Below are positions 7,614 to 15,886 of a DNA stretch of 38,869 nucleotides, in pieces. The notes below the pieces were generated by a model. That model had not been told where the DNA came from. It saw only the letters and a program-made list of their open reading frames with translations, and did no database searches. Position 1 is the first letter of the stretch; the number at the start of each line of letters is the position of its first letter. A program made the position numbers and the translations under genes. This stretch comes from Oscillospiraceae bacterium (lineage in GTDB: Bacteria > Bacillota > Clostridia > Oscillospirales > Ruminococcaceae). The stretch spans positions 1-38,869 of the forward strand of contig WRBI01000024.1 in NCBI GenBank assembly GCA_009784625.1, in the 5' to 3' direction.

Positions 7614-8843
7614 ATGAAAAAACTGTTAGGAGTACTTCTGGCCATGAGTCTTATCTTTTCTGTGACCGCATGTGGTGGCGCAACCGAAACCGGAAGCAGC
7701 GCCAATGCCCAAGGTGTGACCGACACTGAAATTTTGGTTGCGAACAGCTCGGCGGTTTCGGGGCCTTTCGCTACCACCGGGCATCCGCTTAACGTGGGCA
7801 TTCAGGCATATTTCGATATGGTAAACGCGGGCGGCGGGATAGACGGCCGCACCATCCGGTTTATCCACACCGACGATGAGATGGATCCGGTTCGCGCGCG
7901 GGCAGCTTTTGCCTCCTTTGCCGAAGATGAGCAAGTGTTTGCTTATGTCGGGCAATTTGGCGCGGCCCCAACCGCTGCCATTCTCGAAGACTTGATGGCC
8001 ATCGGTATGCCGGCGGTCTACTTTGCCACCGCAATCGGCCAGCTTTACTTTGAAAACGCCGAAACTCTTTATGAAGGCGCAAACATCTTCCCCATCCAGC
8101 CTTTGTATATCACTGAGGGTCGGGTAATGGTTGTCCGCGGAATCGCAGACTTTGACGCCCAGAGCATGGGGATTATCTATACCAGTGACGAGGCCGGGAT
8201 GGACCTCTTCAGGGGTGTACAGGCTCAGGCAAACGAAATGGGCATTCCGCTGACCGTTCAGCAGATCGCGCCGGGCGCCTCTGACGTAAGCGCGGCGGTT
8301 ACGGCCATCAACAGCGCGAATGTTGACTTTATTGTGGTCGCGGCGGCACAGGCCACCATGCCCACAGTGGTCAAAGAGCTGGCCGCGCAAAATATGACCG
8401 TTCCCGCCATCACCACCTACATCAACACCGTTATCACCCTGGCCGAACAGGTAGCTGACGACATTGACGGCCTCTTCCAACTGTACGCATCCGGCTGGCT
8501 GAACTACGAGGGTGAGCGGCTGGCCAACCTGGAAGCGGCTTCTGAGTGGCTGGGTGACTATTCAATGAACGGCTTTGCCCATGTAGGCTGGATCGGCGCC
8601 CACTTCTTTGTTGAGGGTTTGCGCCGGTTAGAAGGTCAACCGGTTACCTGGGAATCTTTTAGAGACGCGATGGAAGAAGCACCCATTACCATTCCCTTCG
8701 GCGGCGTGGTTGACTACGCCAACGGCGCGCGGATGGGTACCCAAGAGATGAGCCTGTTTGAAATTGACATGACTTCGCCCACCGGTTGGTCAGAAGTGGA
8801 CGGGCTGAGAAGCTTTGACTACCTGTTAAGCCAGGTATCTTAA
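7614..8843 (+). CDS. Substrate-binding lipoprotein of the LIV-type ABC transporter (Peripla_BP_6)
   Basis: A 409-residue extracytoplasmic receptor. A signal sequence MKKLLGVLLAMSLIF is followed by lipobox VTAC (Cys20), so it is lipid-anchored outside the membrane. The mature part has type I periplasmic-binding signatures: 'ILVANSSAVSGPFATTGHPL', 'GGGIDGRTIRFIHTDD', 'VFAYVGQFGAAPTAAI' and 'MGIIYTSDEAG'. The ATG at 7614 has AAAGGAG upstream. It delivers the ligand to LivHM. Such receptors bind branched-chain amino acids but also amides, urea or aromatic compounds, so the ligand stays open. Confidence 0.9.
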   Translation: MKKLLGVLLAMSLIFSVTACGGATETGSSANAQGVTDTEILVANSSAVSGPFATTGHPLNVGIQAYFDMVNAGGGIDGRTIRFIHTDDEMDPVRARAAFASFAEDEQVFAYVGQFGAAPTAAILEDLMAIGMPAVYFATAIGQLYFENAETLYEGANIFPIQPLYITEGRVMVVRGIADFDAQSMGIIYTSDEAGMDLFRGVQAQANEMGIPLTVQQIAPGASDVSAAVTAINSANVDFIVVAAAQATMPTVVKELAAQNMTVPAITTYINTVITLAEQVADDIDGLFQLYASGWLNYEGERLANLEAASEWLGDYSMNGFAHVGWIGAHFFVEGLRRLEGQPVTWESFRDAMEEAPITIPFGGVVDYANGARMGTQEMSLFEIDMTSPTGWSEVDGLRSFDYLLSQVS

Positions 8844-8867
8844 CTCGTAAAATTAGCGACCTTTAAA

Positions 8868-8895
8868 CAGAGGACATCGACATTGATATCCTCTG
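8868..8895 (+). other. Intergenic stem-loop between receptor and hydrolase genes
   Basis: CAGAGGACATC (8868-8878) pairs with GATATCCTCTG (8885-8895) over a 6-nt loop with one mismatch. There is no T-tract. It may be an mRNA processing or 3'-protection structure that keeps the receptor message more abundant than the hydrolase message, as is usual after binding-protein genes. Confidence 0.55.
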
Positions 8896-8927
8896 TTCGC
8901 CCGTAATAATCAAAGGAGTGTTCTATT

Positions 8928-9830
8928 ATGAGCATGAACATAAAATCCGGGCAAGCAAAGCTAACAAACGGCGAAACGCTCTTCTGCCGCGAGGCCGGAA
9001 GCGGCGAAAAAAACCTCATACTACTGCATGGGCAACTCTCTTCCTCCCGGCATATGGAGCCGCTTATGCCGCTGTTAGGTGATCAGTTTCACATTTACAA
9101 TGTCGATATGCGGGGTTTTGGTGATTCGAGTTACCATAATCGCTTTGACACCCTAGACGAGTTGAGCGAGGACATTGCGGATTTTTGCCGGGTTATGAAG
9201 ATCAAAAAGGCATCTTTTGCCGGTTGGTCGACCGGCGGCGCGGTACTGATGACCCTTGCGGCAAACCATCCCGACCTGGTCGAAAACTTGATCATGATCG
9301 CTGCCGTTTCTTACAAGGGTTGGCCGGTGCCCAAATGCGATGAGCGCTTTCAGATCATTTCCGGCAGCCACTTTGCGTCAAAAGCAGAAATGGCCAAAGA
9401 CCCCCGGTTTGTCGGCCCGATTTTGGCGATGTTAGAAAACAAAAACCACGCAGCCATGATGGAGCGCCTAGCCTACGCGGTCTTTAATGTGAGCAAGCCA
9501 AGCGAGCAGGAAGGCCGCGAGTTGACCGAAGCTTTGTTTAAACAAAGATGCTGTATAGACATCTACTGGGCGCTTGACAACTTTAACATCTCAACACAGG
9601 CAAGAGACATTGTACCCGGCAACGGAAAAATCAATGCCATCACCTGCCCGGTTCTTTGGTTTTGGGGGGACAGCGACCTGCTCCTTCCCCGGGACAGCGC
9701 TGACCAGACATTCGAGGCCTTTACCGGCAAGAAAGAAAAAATCGTTCTCGAGCGCTGCGCCCACTACGCTTTGATCGACCGCGCCCAAACGATAGCCGAA
9801 GAAATAAAGAGATTTACCCGATCTAGATAA
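8928..9830 (+). CDS. Alpha/beta hydrolase, last gene of the transporter operon
   Basis: A 300-residue cytosolic alpha/beta-fold hydrolase with oxyanion-hole 'LLHGQ' (about 32-36), nucleophile elbow GWSTGG (Ser101), catalytic Asp in 'GDSDLLLP' (Asp250) and His in 'CAHYALID' (His279). The ATG at 8928 has AAAGGAG. Because it follows the binding-protein gene and precedes the terminator at 9844, it probably acts on the imported compound, for example an ester, amide or lactone; this is inferred. No signal peptide is visible. The substrate is unknown. Confidence 0.85.
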   Translation: MSMNIKSGQAKLTNGETLFCREAGSGEKNLILLHGQLSSSRHMEPLMPLLGDQFHIYNVDMRGFGDSSYHNRFDTLDELSEDIADFCRVMKIKKASFAGWSTGGAVLMTLAANHPDLVENLIMIAAVSYKGWPVPKCDERFQIISGSHFASKAEMAKDPRFVGPILAMLENKNHAAMMERLAYAVFNVSKPSEQEGRELTEALFKQRCCIDIYWALDNFNISTQARDIVPGNGKINAITCPVLWFWGDSDLLLPRDSADQTFEAFTGKKEKIVLERCAHYALIDRAQTIAEEIKRFTRSR

Positions 9831-9843
9831 CCGACAACGATTG

Positions 9844-9880
9844 CCCCCTGCTGGTTAAAGGCCAACAGCAGGGGGTTTGC
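9844..9880 (+). terminator. Terminator of the transporter-hydrolase operon
   Basis: CCCCCTGCTG (9844-9853) and CAGCAGGGGG (9866-9875) form a 10-bp GC-rich stem followed by TTTGCT, 14 bp after the hydrolase stop codon. Confidence 0.8.
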
Positions 9881-9943
9881 TACAGAATACGAAAGCCCGG
9901 GTAGTATCGTCAACACCAAAGCAACTCCCTCTGCCAACTGCCG

Positions 9944-9985
9944 AAAAGCCACAAAACCGTATGGTTGCATGGCTTTTTGTTTTTG
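9944..9985. terminator. Second stem-loop with T-tract, possibly bidirectional
   Basis: AAAAGCCA-AAACC pairs with GGTT-GCATGGCTTTT around a short loop, followed on the plus strand by TTTTTGTTTTT. On the minus strand it also gives a short TTTT run and lies downstream of the broken surface-protein gene. The rest of 9881-10085 shows nothing coding that I can support. Confidence 0.55.
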
Positions 9986-10085
9986 GGGTGTATTCCAACA
10001 AATACTTGCAAATACTAAAAAGCCGACAGCCCGGCGTGTTGAATTTTGTGCAAAGCCGTGTTATGGTAAAATGGCTAGACAGAAA

Positions 10086-11144
10086 TCAGGTGCGGGTCTG
10101 TGTCATGCCCGCCGGAAGATTGGTTATCCATGTAGCGGGGGAGGTAAGTGTTCCTGCAAACGCATCGTTTGACAGCACGATTGCCACGTTACCGCCTGCG
10201 TTGCTTATGTTGACGTGTGCCGCCTTGCGGATTAAATGTTATAGTGGGGACTCGGAGTTGTGTTAAATATACCGCCTGTGACATTGATTGTACCCAGTGT
10301 GCCAAGACCTCCCGAACCGCTGCCCGGGCCAATAGCCGGCGCATTGCCGCCCCCTGTGGCGTTAATGGTGGGTGTGCCGCTAACGGAAATGTCGCCGCTT
10401 GGCCCACCAGCACCTGGAGAGCCAGGGCCGCCGTTGCCTTGGCTGTCTCCAATACCTGCTGCCTGAATGCCCCCTTGTGCAACTGTAGTACCGCCGTCAA
10501 TATGCAGTGTAGCACCTGTTGTGTTTATACCTGCATGATTGCCGTTTGAACTACCCAAGCCGTTATTGGAGACGTTAAGCGTACCGCTGCTGTCAATAAT
10601 GGCAAAGGTAAATCCGGGGAGGATATTTATGCTGTTTTGACCGAATTCCGTACTTATGCCAAGGTCGAAGCCGTCAAGGTCAAGGGTAAGGCTGCACCCA
10701 ATTACAAGTTCGAACGTGGCTGTTAAATTTGGGGTAAGTTGCACTATAGCGTTACCGCTTGCTGCTTCGGTTTCGGTTTGCAAGCAGCGTAAGTGGTAAA
10801 TACCAATGGTGCGATGGGTACGCTTAATACTCTCAACACCGCAGGGGTTGTGGTCTGCGTTTCCATCGGCGGCAAATCGCTTGGCGTGGCAATCTGCCCT
10901 ACCGTTTCGTCCGTGGGTTCGCCCGTTTCGCCCTCTGTGAGTTCAGCTGGGTCGCCGTTTATGTCGCCGTCGGTGGGCGCTGGTTCTTGTCCCTCGCCCA
11001 CGCTGTAGGCTGCCGTTATTTCCTCCGGCTCAAGGTAGTCGCCGTTCGCGGTGTCCGCCGAGGCGATGACGCTCACCCCGCCGAGGGTAGCGCAAGGGTC
11101 AAGATAATCGCAAGGATTCGCTTGGTTAGTTTTGTGGTTGTCAT
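10086..11144 (-). pseudogene. Frameshifted secreted glycine-rich surface protein
   Basis: Coding-like sequence continues across at least four frame segments. ATG 11144 (with AGAGGAAA upstream) starts a signal-peptide-like MTTTKLTKRILAIILTLA, which hits a stop. About 60 bp in, the frame shifts to TLGGVSVIASADT plus an acidic linker rich in Glu, Gly, Thr and Pro. Near 10775 it shifts again to QLTPNLTATFELVIG, 'LTLDLDGFDLGIST' and Gly/Asn-rich repeats (GGGNAPAIGPGSGSGGLG). Near 10240 it shifts again to 'VNISNAGGNVAIVLSNDAFAG', ending at TGA 10086. The style is that of beta-helical, cell-surface repeat proteins of gut Clostridia. It is a decayed gene, unless several sequencing errors occurred. 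Confidence 0.65.
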
Positions 11145-11210
11145 TTTGTTTCCTCTTCGTTGCGTAAACGCAAAAAGGCGGCCGCCTTACCCGCGCGGGC
11201 AAAGCAGGCG

Positions 11211-11239
11211 CCTATAGTTTACTCTTTACTGCATGACAA
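11211..11239 (-). promoter_or_regulatory. Promoter of the broken surface-protein gene
   Basis: On the minus strand TTGTCA (11234-11239), a 17-bp spacer and TATAGG (11211-11216) lie about 70 bp before the ATG. The pentanucleotide repeat starts 15 bp upstream of the -35 box. Confidence 0.5.
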
Positions 11240-11254
11240 ACAGACGGAGTTAGC

Positions 11255-11309
11255 CCGTGCCGTGCCGTGCCGTGCCGTGCCGTGCCGTGCCGTGCCGTGC
11301 CGTGCCGTG
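11255..11309. repeat. Tandem pentanucleotide repeat, (CCGTG) x 11
   Basis: Eleven perfect contiguous copies of CCGTG (CACGG on the other strand), 55 bp, no interruptions. It is located immediately upstream of the predicted promoter of the broken surface-protein gene. Such a perfect short array is prone to slipped-strand length change. Confidence 0.97.
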
Positions 11310-11337
11310 ATAATTGTTTCAGAAATCATGGAAGAAA

Positions 11338-11700
11338 TCAATCCAAATCTTGTGAATTTTGCAAGGATTTATGGATATTGTAGTTCTTCTCGGCGGGGTG
11401 TGCAATAAGTAATGGCAATCTAATCTCCATCATCGATCGCGCGAAAGAGAGCGCTTTTTGTTTCCACGGCTTTTGCGCGTTGTATTCTTTGATATAGGTA
11501 TCATACTTCGCCTTGCGCTTTTTATAATCTTCATAGCGAGTTAAGCGCCGAGCAGCGGTTTCCAACTTTTCGCGAACAGGTTTCATCTTGTCCACAATAT
11601 CACGTTGCTTGCCGAACAGGTCTTTCATGTATTCCTCAAGTTCGGGATAATCCTTGATACACTTGTGGTGAGGAATTTCAGAATCTAATGCACAGTTGCT
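11338..11700 (-). pseudogene. Probable relaxase (mobilization protein) C-terminal fragment
   Basis: A frame without a start codon (stop codons TGA-TAA lie just upstream) encodes about 120 residues rich in Lys, Glu and Arg with coiled-coil character: 'PELEEYMKDLFGKQRDIVDK', 'REKLETAARRLTRYEDYKKR' and 'YDTYIKEYNAQKPWKQKAL'. This resembles the helical C-terminal region of Firmicute MobA/MobL-like relaxases ('...Y..YK..Y..Y...KP.K...F'). After about residue 90 the similarity seems to continue in other frames. It probably decayed together with the coupling-protein scrap at 262-438. The identification is tentative. Confidence 0.45.
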
Positions 11701-11713
11701 TTATCAGCCACAA

Positions 11714-11750
11714 GAGAATCGGCGTAGCTTTACGCTACACCGATTTTCTC
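11714..11750. other. Strong stem-loop downstream of the chemotaxis receptor gene
   Basis: GAGAATCGGCGTAGC and GCTACACCGATTTTCTC pair almost fully around a 5-nt TTTAC loop. It may serve as a terminator or message end for the minus-strand chemotaxis gene that stops at 11805, although no long T-run follows on either strand. Confidence 0.55.
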
Positions 11751-11804
11751 ACATCTTAACTTGTTTTACGTCACCACCCCTAATGGCGGGCTTTTTTTGT
11801 GGTT

Positions 11805-13583
11805 TTAATATTTGCTGTGTGCGTCCATCGAGAACCCGGTGTTGGCAGAGGCCGCGGATGCGCTGGGCGCGTGGCTGACCGATCTGCCGCCGGCGTTTTT
11901 GAGTTTAAACTGGGCGATCAAGCTTTCAAGCATGCTCGATTGGCTGCTCAGCTCTTCGGCGGCGGCCGCGCTCTCTTCGGCGGTAGCGCTGTTCTGTTGA
12001 ACAACGGTTGCCACTTGGTCTATGCCGCTGTTGATCTGCGTAATCCCGCTCGACTGCACTTCGGACGACCTTGCGATATCGCTGATGATCTCAGTGCTTT
12101 CGTTGATGCCCGAAACAATCTCAATCAAGCTGTCAGCGGTATCTTTCGCGATACGTGCGCCGTGTTCGGCTTTTTCCATCGAGTTGGAGATGAGCACACC
12201 GGTGTCTTTAGCGGCTTCTGCGGATTTGGCGGCCAGTGTGCGAACTTCATCGGCAACAACCGCGAAACCTTTGCCGTGTTGACCGGCGCGCGCGGCCTCA
12301 ACAGCAGCGTTAAGCGCAAGAATGTTGGTCTGGAACGCAATGTCGTCGATGACTTTGATAACTTTGCTGATGCTCTGGCTGGCTGCGCTGATCTCGTTTA
12401 CGGCGGTGACCATCTCGTCCATCTGGCGGCTGCCCTTCTCGGCGTTGACCTTGATGGTACCAGCCAGGTCGGCGGCTTTGTTGGCCATTTCCGCGTTGGC
12501 TTTGGTTTGATCTGCGATCTCGCTGGTCGAAGCCGAAAGCTCTTCTACAGTGGCAGCCTGCTCGGTTGAACCCTGGGCAAGTGTCTGTGCGCCGTCGGCG
12601 ATCTGCTGAGAACCGGTAGAAACCTGGTTGGAAGCCACGTTGATCTCGCTGAACATGTTGTTCAGGTTGTCGACAACCTTGCTGAGCGCCTTACCAACCA
12701 TGTCTTTATCCGATAAGGTATTGGGGCTTATGGTCAAATCGCCGTCCGCAACCTGAGATAACATATTCATCTCGTGGTTGATCTCGTGCATAAAGTCGGA
12801 AATTGCACTCGAAAGCTGACCGATCTCGTCTTTGTTTTCTTTATAACGGTCGACAGCTTCTTGTTCTCTCTTGTCGAAAAGAATGTCCCCGGTTTCGGCC
12901 GCGCGGGTAAAGAATGTGGCCAGCGGCGCAAGTGGCTTGCTGATAAGGCCGGAGATGTAAAGGGCAAGGAGTACGGATATGACAACCGCGACAATCAGCA
13001 GGATAATGGTCGCGATCAACAGGGTCAGGTAAAGATTTGCGTTGCTAACTGCGGTCGATTCGGCCGCATTGAGGCGCAGTTCCATGATGTTGGCCAATTG
13101 GGCGGAGATTTGGTCGGCCGCCAAGGTTGTGCTTGCCATAATATCCATCAGTTCATGAGTGGGCAGGCCGGCTCTGGCACCGGCGATAACCTCTCGGATG
13201 CCCGGCATGAATTCGTCGCGAAACAGAACTTCGATCTCATAGGCGGCGCGGATGCCCGTCTCAGTAACGAGGAAAGGCCTGAATTCGTTGAAGTGTAAGA
13301 GGAAGTTCGCTTCTCTTTCTTCGAACAGAGCTGCAAACTGATTCACCGCGGCGGTGTCACCGCTGTTGATTGCTATATTGCGAATCTGAACCCGCATACG
13401 CTGGAAGTATTCCTGCGCGAAACCCATCTCGTTGATCGGTACCAGTTGATTATAAAAGATGTCGTCACTGCCGCTGTTGATCTGCATCATACCGATGATG
13501 CCTACAGTGCCGATTATAACCGCAAACACGATCACAATCAAAAAGCCCACCATAAGCTTCTTTGCTACTTTAAAGTTTTTCAT
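11805..13583 (-). CDS. Methyl-accepting chemotaxis protein
   Basis: A 592-residue transmembrane chemoreceptor. TM1 is at about residues 10-33, an extracytoplasmic four-helix-bundle sensor at 34-184, TM2 at 185-211 and HAMP at about 212-265, followed by a long cytoplasmic coiled coil. The highly conserved signalling tip reads '[20 protein letters not shown]' and '[15 protein letters not shown]'. No C-terminal CheR-docking pentapeptide is seen. ATG 13583 has GAGGAGGG. It is a monocistronic unit with its own promoter. No other che or flagellar genes lie in the window, so the rest of the pathway must be elsewhere. The ligand is unknown. Confidence 0.95.
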   Translation of the reverse strand: MKNFKVAKKLMVGFLIVIVFAVIIGTVGIIGMMQINSGSDDIFYNQLVPINEMGFAQEYFQRMRVQIRNIAINSGDTAAVNQFAALFEEREANFLLHFNEFRPFLVTETGIRAAYEIEVLFRDEFMPGIREVIAGARAGLPTHELMDIMASTTLAADQISAQLANIMELRLNAAESTAVSNANLYLTLLIATIILLIVAVVISVLLALYISGLISKPLAPLATFFTRAAETGDILFDKREQEAVDRYKENKDEIGQLSSAISDFMHEINHEMNMLSQVADGDLTISPNTLSDKDMVGKALSKVVDNLNNMFSEINVASNQVSTGSQQIADGAQTLAQGSTEQAATVEELSASTSEIADQTKANAEMANKAADLAGTIKVNAEKGSRQMDEMVTAVNEISAASQSISKVIKVIDDIAFQTNILALNAAVEAARAGQHGKGFAVVADEVRTLAAKSAEAAKDTGVLISNSMEKAEHGARIAKDTADSLIEIVSGINESTEIISDIARSSEVQSSGITQINSGIDQVATVVQQNSATAEESAAAAEELSSQSSMLESLIAQFKLKNAGGRSVSHAPSASAASANTGFSMDAHSKY

Positions 13584-13671
13584 TAACGAACCCTCCTCAA
13601 AAATCTCTTTCGTACTTCTTGCCCCAGAAAGACAAGGTGTTTCGCACGTGTTTCAGCTTTAATTCTTCCCC

Positions 13672-13700
13672 ATTATACATTACATAAGCCAAGAAAACAA
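13672..13700 (-). promoter_or_regulatory. Promoter of the chemotaxis receptor gene
   Basis: On the minus strand TTGTTT (13695-13700), 17 bp, and a perfect TATAAT (13672-13677) lie about 90 bp before the ATG. Confidence 0.6.
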
Positions 13701-14039
13701 GTGTTTCTTTTTGCCTTAAGTGGTCGTTTTTGCAACATTACTAGCTTGAATCTTATCACGCTCTAGTCATACACAAGTCACACCATCTCCATTTTCGCTT
13801 TACATAAAGAAATTTTTTAGACACACAGAAATGCCGTTGATTGATTGAATGCTTTTAAGCACATTATAACACTAAGCAACTTTTTACCTTAAAAACCGAC
13901 AAGAAATGTTTTCATGTGCTTGGTGTATGAATTTATGTCGATTTGAACAGACTGTGTTTTGTGGCTAAATTATAGCACCGACAATTACAGGCAGATCCCA
14001 GCACATCTATTTTTCCGATTTTTTAAAGTAAAATTCAGG
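13701..14039. other. AT-rich intergenic region
   Basis: About 340 bases between the chemoreceptor promoter and the end of hisB. I see no gene, strong stem-loop or recognisable RNA. A minus-strand TGCTATAAT near 13970 could be a -10 box without a convincing -35. Confidence 0.4.
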
Positions 14040-14624
14040 TCACAGTACGCCCTTGGTCGACCAGACTTCTTTTGTTCTTGGCTCATAAGAAGTGGCCGCG
14101 TCCAGCGCTTTGGCAAACGCCTTAAAACAAGCTTCGGCAATGTGGTGCGCATTTTTGCCCCGATGTTGGATGAAGTGCAGGTTAGCCCCTGCGCTATAGC
14201 TGAACGCGTAAAAGAATTCAAGCAGCATCTCGCTGTCCATATCCCCAATCTTTTGTGTGCCGAGGTTTAGGTCCTCCTCCAGATATGGCCGGCCGGAAAG
14301 GTCAAGGGCACAGAGAATGAGCGCGTCATCCATCGGCAGGAGACAGCTGCCATACCGCCTGATTCCGGCTTTGTCGCCGAGCGCCTGCTTGACTGCCTCA
14401 CCAAGGACAATGCCCACGTCCTCGACGGTGTGGTGGGTATCTACCTCAAGGTCGCCCGCGCAGTGCAGCTCAAGGTCAAACAGCCCATGCCGCGCAAAAC
14501 TGACCAGCATGTGGTCGAAAAAGCCGATGCCGGTCTCGACTTTGCCGGTGCCGGTGCCATCTAAATTTATGGTTGCTTTAATCTGCGTCTCGTTGGTGCT
14601 GCGCCCAACTGTGGCTGCCCGCAT
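14040..14624 (-). CDS. hisB: Imidazoleglycerol-phosphate dehydratase
   Basis: A 194-residue enzyme of histidine biosynthesis that converts imidazole glycerol phosphate to imidazole acetol phosphate. Diagnostic metal-binding motifs are present: 'GFFDHML', 'DTHHTVEDVGIVLGEA', 'DDALILCALDLSGRP' and 'RGKNAHHIAEACFKA'. The ATG at 14624 is chosen because the product then starts like other HisB proteins (MRAATVGRS). A TTG two codons upstream is also possible, since the GGGGAGGGG site suits either. No other his gene lies within 10 kb, so it is detached from its usual operon. It is served by its own promoter. Confidence 0.95.
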   Translation of the reverse strand: MRAATVGRSTNETQIKATINLDGTGTGKVETGIGFFDHMLVSFARHGLFDLELHCAGDLEVDTHHTVEDVGIVLGEAVKQALGDKAGIRRYGSCLLPMDDALILCALDLSGRPYLEEDLNLGTQKIGDMDSEMLLEFFYAFSYSAGANLHFIQHRGKNAHHIAEACFKAFAKALDAATSYEPRTKEVWSTKGVL

Positions 14625-14661
14625 AAGCAAACGCCCCTCCCCTTATCCTGCATCATTCAAC

Positions 14662-14690
14662 ACTATACCCCATTGTCAGCGCAATTGCAA
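14662..14690 (-). promoter_or_regulatory. Promoter of hisB
   Basis: On the minus strand TTGCAA (14685-14690), 17 bp and TATAGT (14662-14667) lie about 40 bp before the hisB start, in the gap after apbE. Confidence 0.6.
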
Positions 14691-14702
14691 TAGTTTTCGC
14701 GT

Positions 14703-15704
14703 TCATGAAAATGTGAAAATTTCTTCAAACCCTGAAGTCATGATAACCTGGCCGTCTTCTTGAATAAAGAGGGCCTCGGCACCCGGTGTCCGCTCGATCA
14801 TGGACATCCCCGCCTCTAACCCCAACAAAAAGGCGATTATGCTCAGCGCGTCCGCTTCCAAAGCGCTGGAAGAAACCACGCTGACCGAGGCCAGCCCATT
14901 GTCGGCCGGCATCCCTGTGCGCAAGTCTATAATGTGATGGTAGCGCACATCCCCGTAAATGAAGTAGCGCTCGTACACCCCGGAAGTAACCACGGCCAGA
15001 TCTCTGGCTTCGACCACACCCAGTATATCCCACGCGTCTTCGAACGGCTTTCGTATCCCAATTCGAAAGGCATTGCCACCCGGGCGCTCGCCGACAGCCA
15101 GGATATCGCCGCCTAAATTGATGATTGCGCCGGGCACACCGCGCTCGCGCAGATACTGCCCGGCTGCATCCGCAATGTAGCCTTTGGCGATCCCGCCAAG
15201 GTCGATCATCGCGCCGTGGTCCAGCCTGACCGTGTTCCCGTCTATTTGCACATTGCGATAATCAACCAGCGCAAGCGCCTGAGCCAGCTCGGTGACAGTC
15301 GGCGGCCGGCGGCCGGCCTCAGCTTCTTCGATCCCCCGGTCGCGAAACCACAAATCCATCATAGGCGCAATGGTTAAATCGTAAGCTCCGCCTGAAGCGG
15401 CCGAGTATTCCAGAGCAGCCGCGAGCAGCCGGGCAAGGTCATCCGAAACTTCAACCGGCGCCCCCCCCGCGTGGTTGAGCTGATAGAGCTCACTGTGCGA
15501 TGTGTGCCGGCTCATCATGTGGTCAAAGCCGCGGACAAGGTCAAAGGCTCCGGCCAGCGCCAGCTCGTCGGTCGAGCCGTACAGGATTATGGTCACAAAT
15601 GTATCCAGCATAAAATCAGTGCGGGTCAGGGTTTCTTCCACCCGCACCCGGCCACATCCCGCTAACAAAATCAAAACAATCAGTATTGCGGTAAGTCTTC
15701 TCAT
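14703..15704 (-). CDS. apbE: FAD:protein FMN transferase (ApbE), lipoprotein
   Basis: A 333-residue lipoprotein with signal sequence MRRLTAILIVLILL and lipobox LAGC (Cys17), so it is anchored outside the membrane. ApbE motifs are 'DTFVTIILYG', 'MSRHTSHSELYQLN', 'DLGGIAKGYIAD', 'INLGGDILAVG' and 'RYHHIIDLRTGMPADNGLAS', followed by 'ALEADALS'. The family attaches FMN covalently to threonine in proteins such as RnfG, RnfD or NqrC. No such partner lies in the window. ATG 15704 has GGGGAGGGG upstream. Confidence 0.95.
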   Translation of the reverse strand: MRRLTAILIVLILLAGCGRVRVEETLTRTDFMLDTFVTIILYGSTDELALAGAFDLVRGFDHMMSRHTSHSELYQLNHAGGAPVEVSDDLARLLAAALEYSAASGGAYDLTIAPMMDLWFRDRGIEEAEAGRRPPTVTELAQALALVDYRNVQIDGNTVRLDHGAMIDLGGIAKGYIADAAGQYLRERGVPGAIINLGGDILAVGERPGGNAFRIGIRKPFEDAWDILGVVEARDLAVVTSGVYERYFIYGDVRYHHIIDLRTGMPADNGLASVSVVSSSALEADALSIIAFLLGLEAGMSMIERTPGAEALFIQEDGQVIMTSGFEEIFTFS

Positions 15705-15798
15705 ATTTCCCCTCCCTATAATGGGAAATAGTCCAGCCAGCCAACGTCTTCAATATTGTGTTTTCAAAACTCACATAGATTTTCACCCAAAAAAGTGG

Positions 15799-15827
15799 TT
15801 GTAAAGTGAACAGATTGATGCTATAAT
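15799..15827 (+). promoter_or_regulatory. Promoter of the comFB-like gene
   Basis: TTGTAA (15799-15804), 17 bp and a perfect TATAAT (15822-15827), 60 bp before the ATG. Confidence 0.7.
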
Positions 15828-15886
15828 GACACCAGATGTTCCCGGCCGACCGGTGGCTTATTTTTAGTGTAAAAGGCGGTGTGTCT

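Noticed and set aside
10086-11144. Programmed ribosomal frameshifting in the surface-protein gene
   Set aside because: Several shifts in both directions without slippery heptamers or downstream pseudoknots fit gene decay or sequence errors better.
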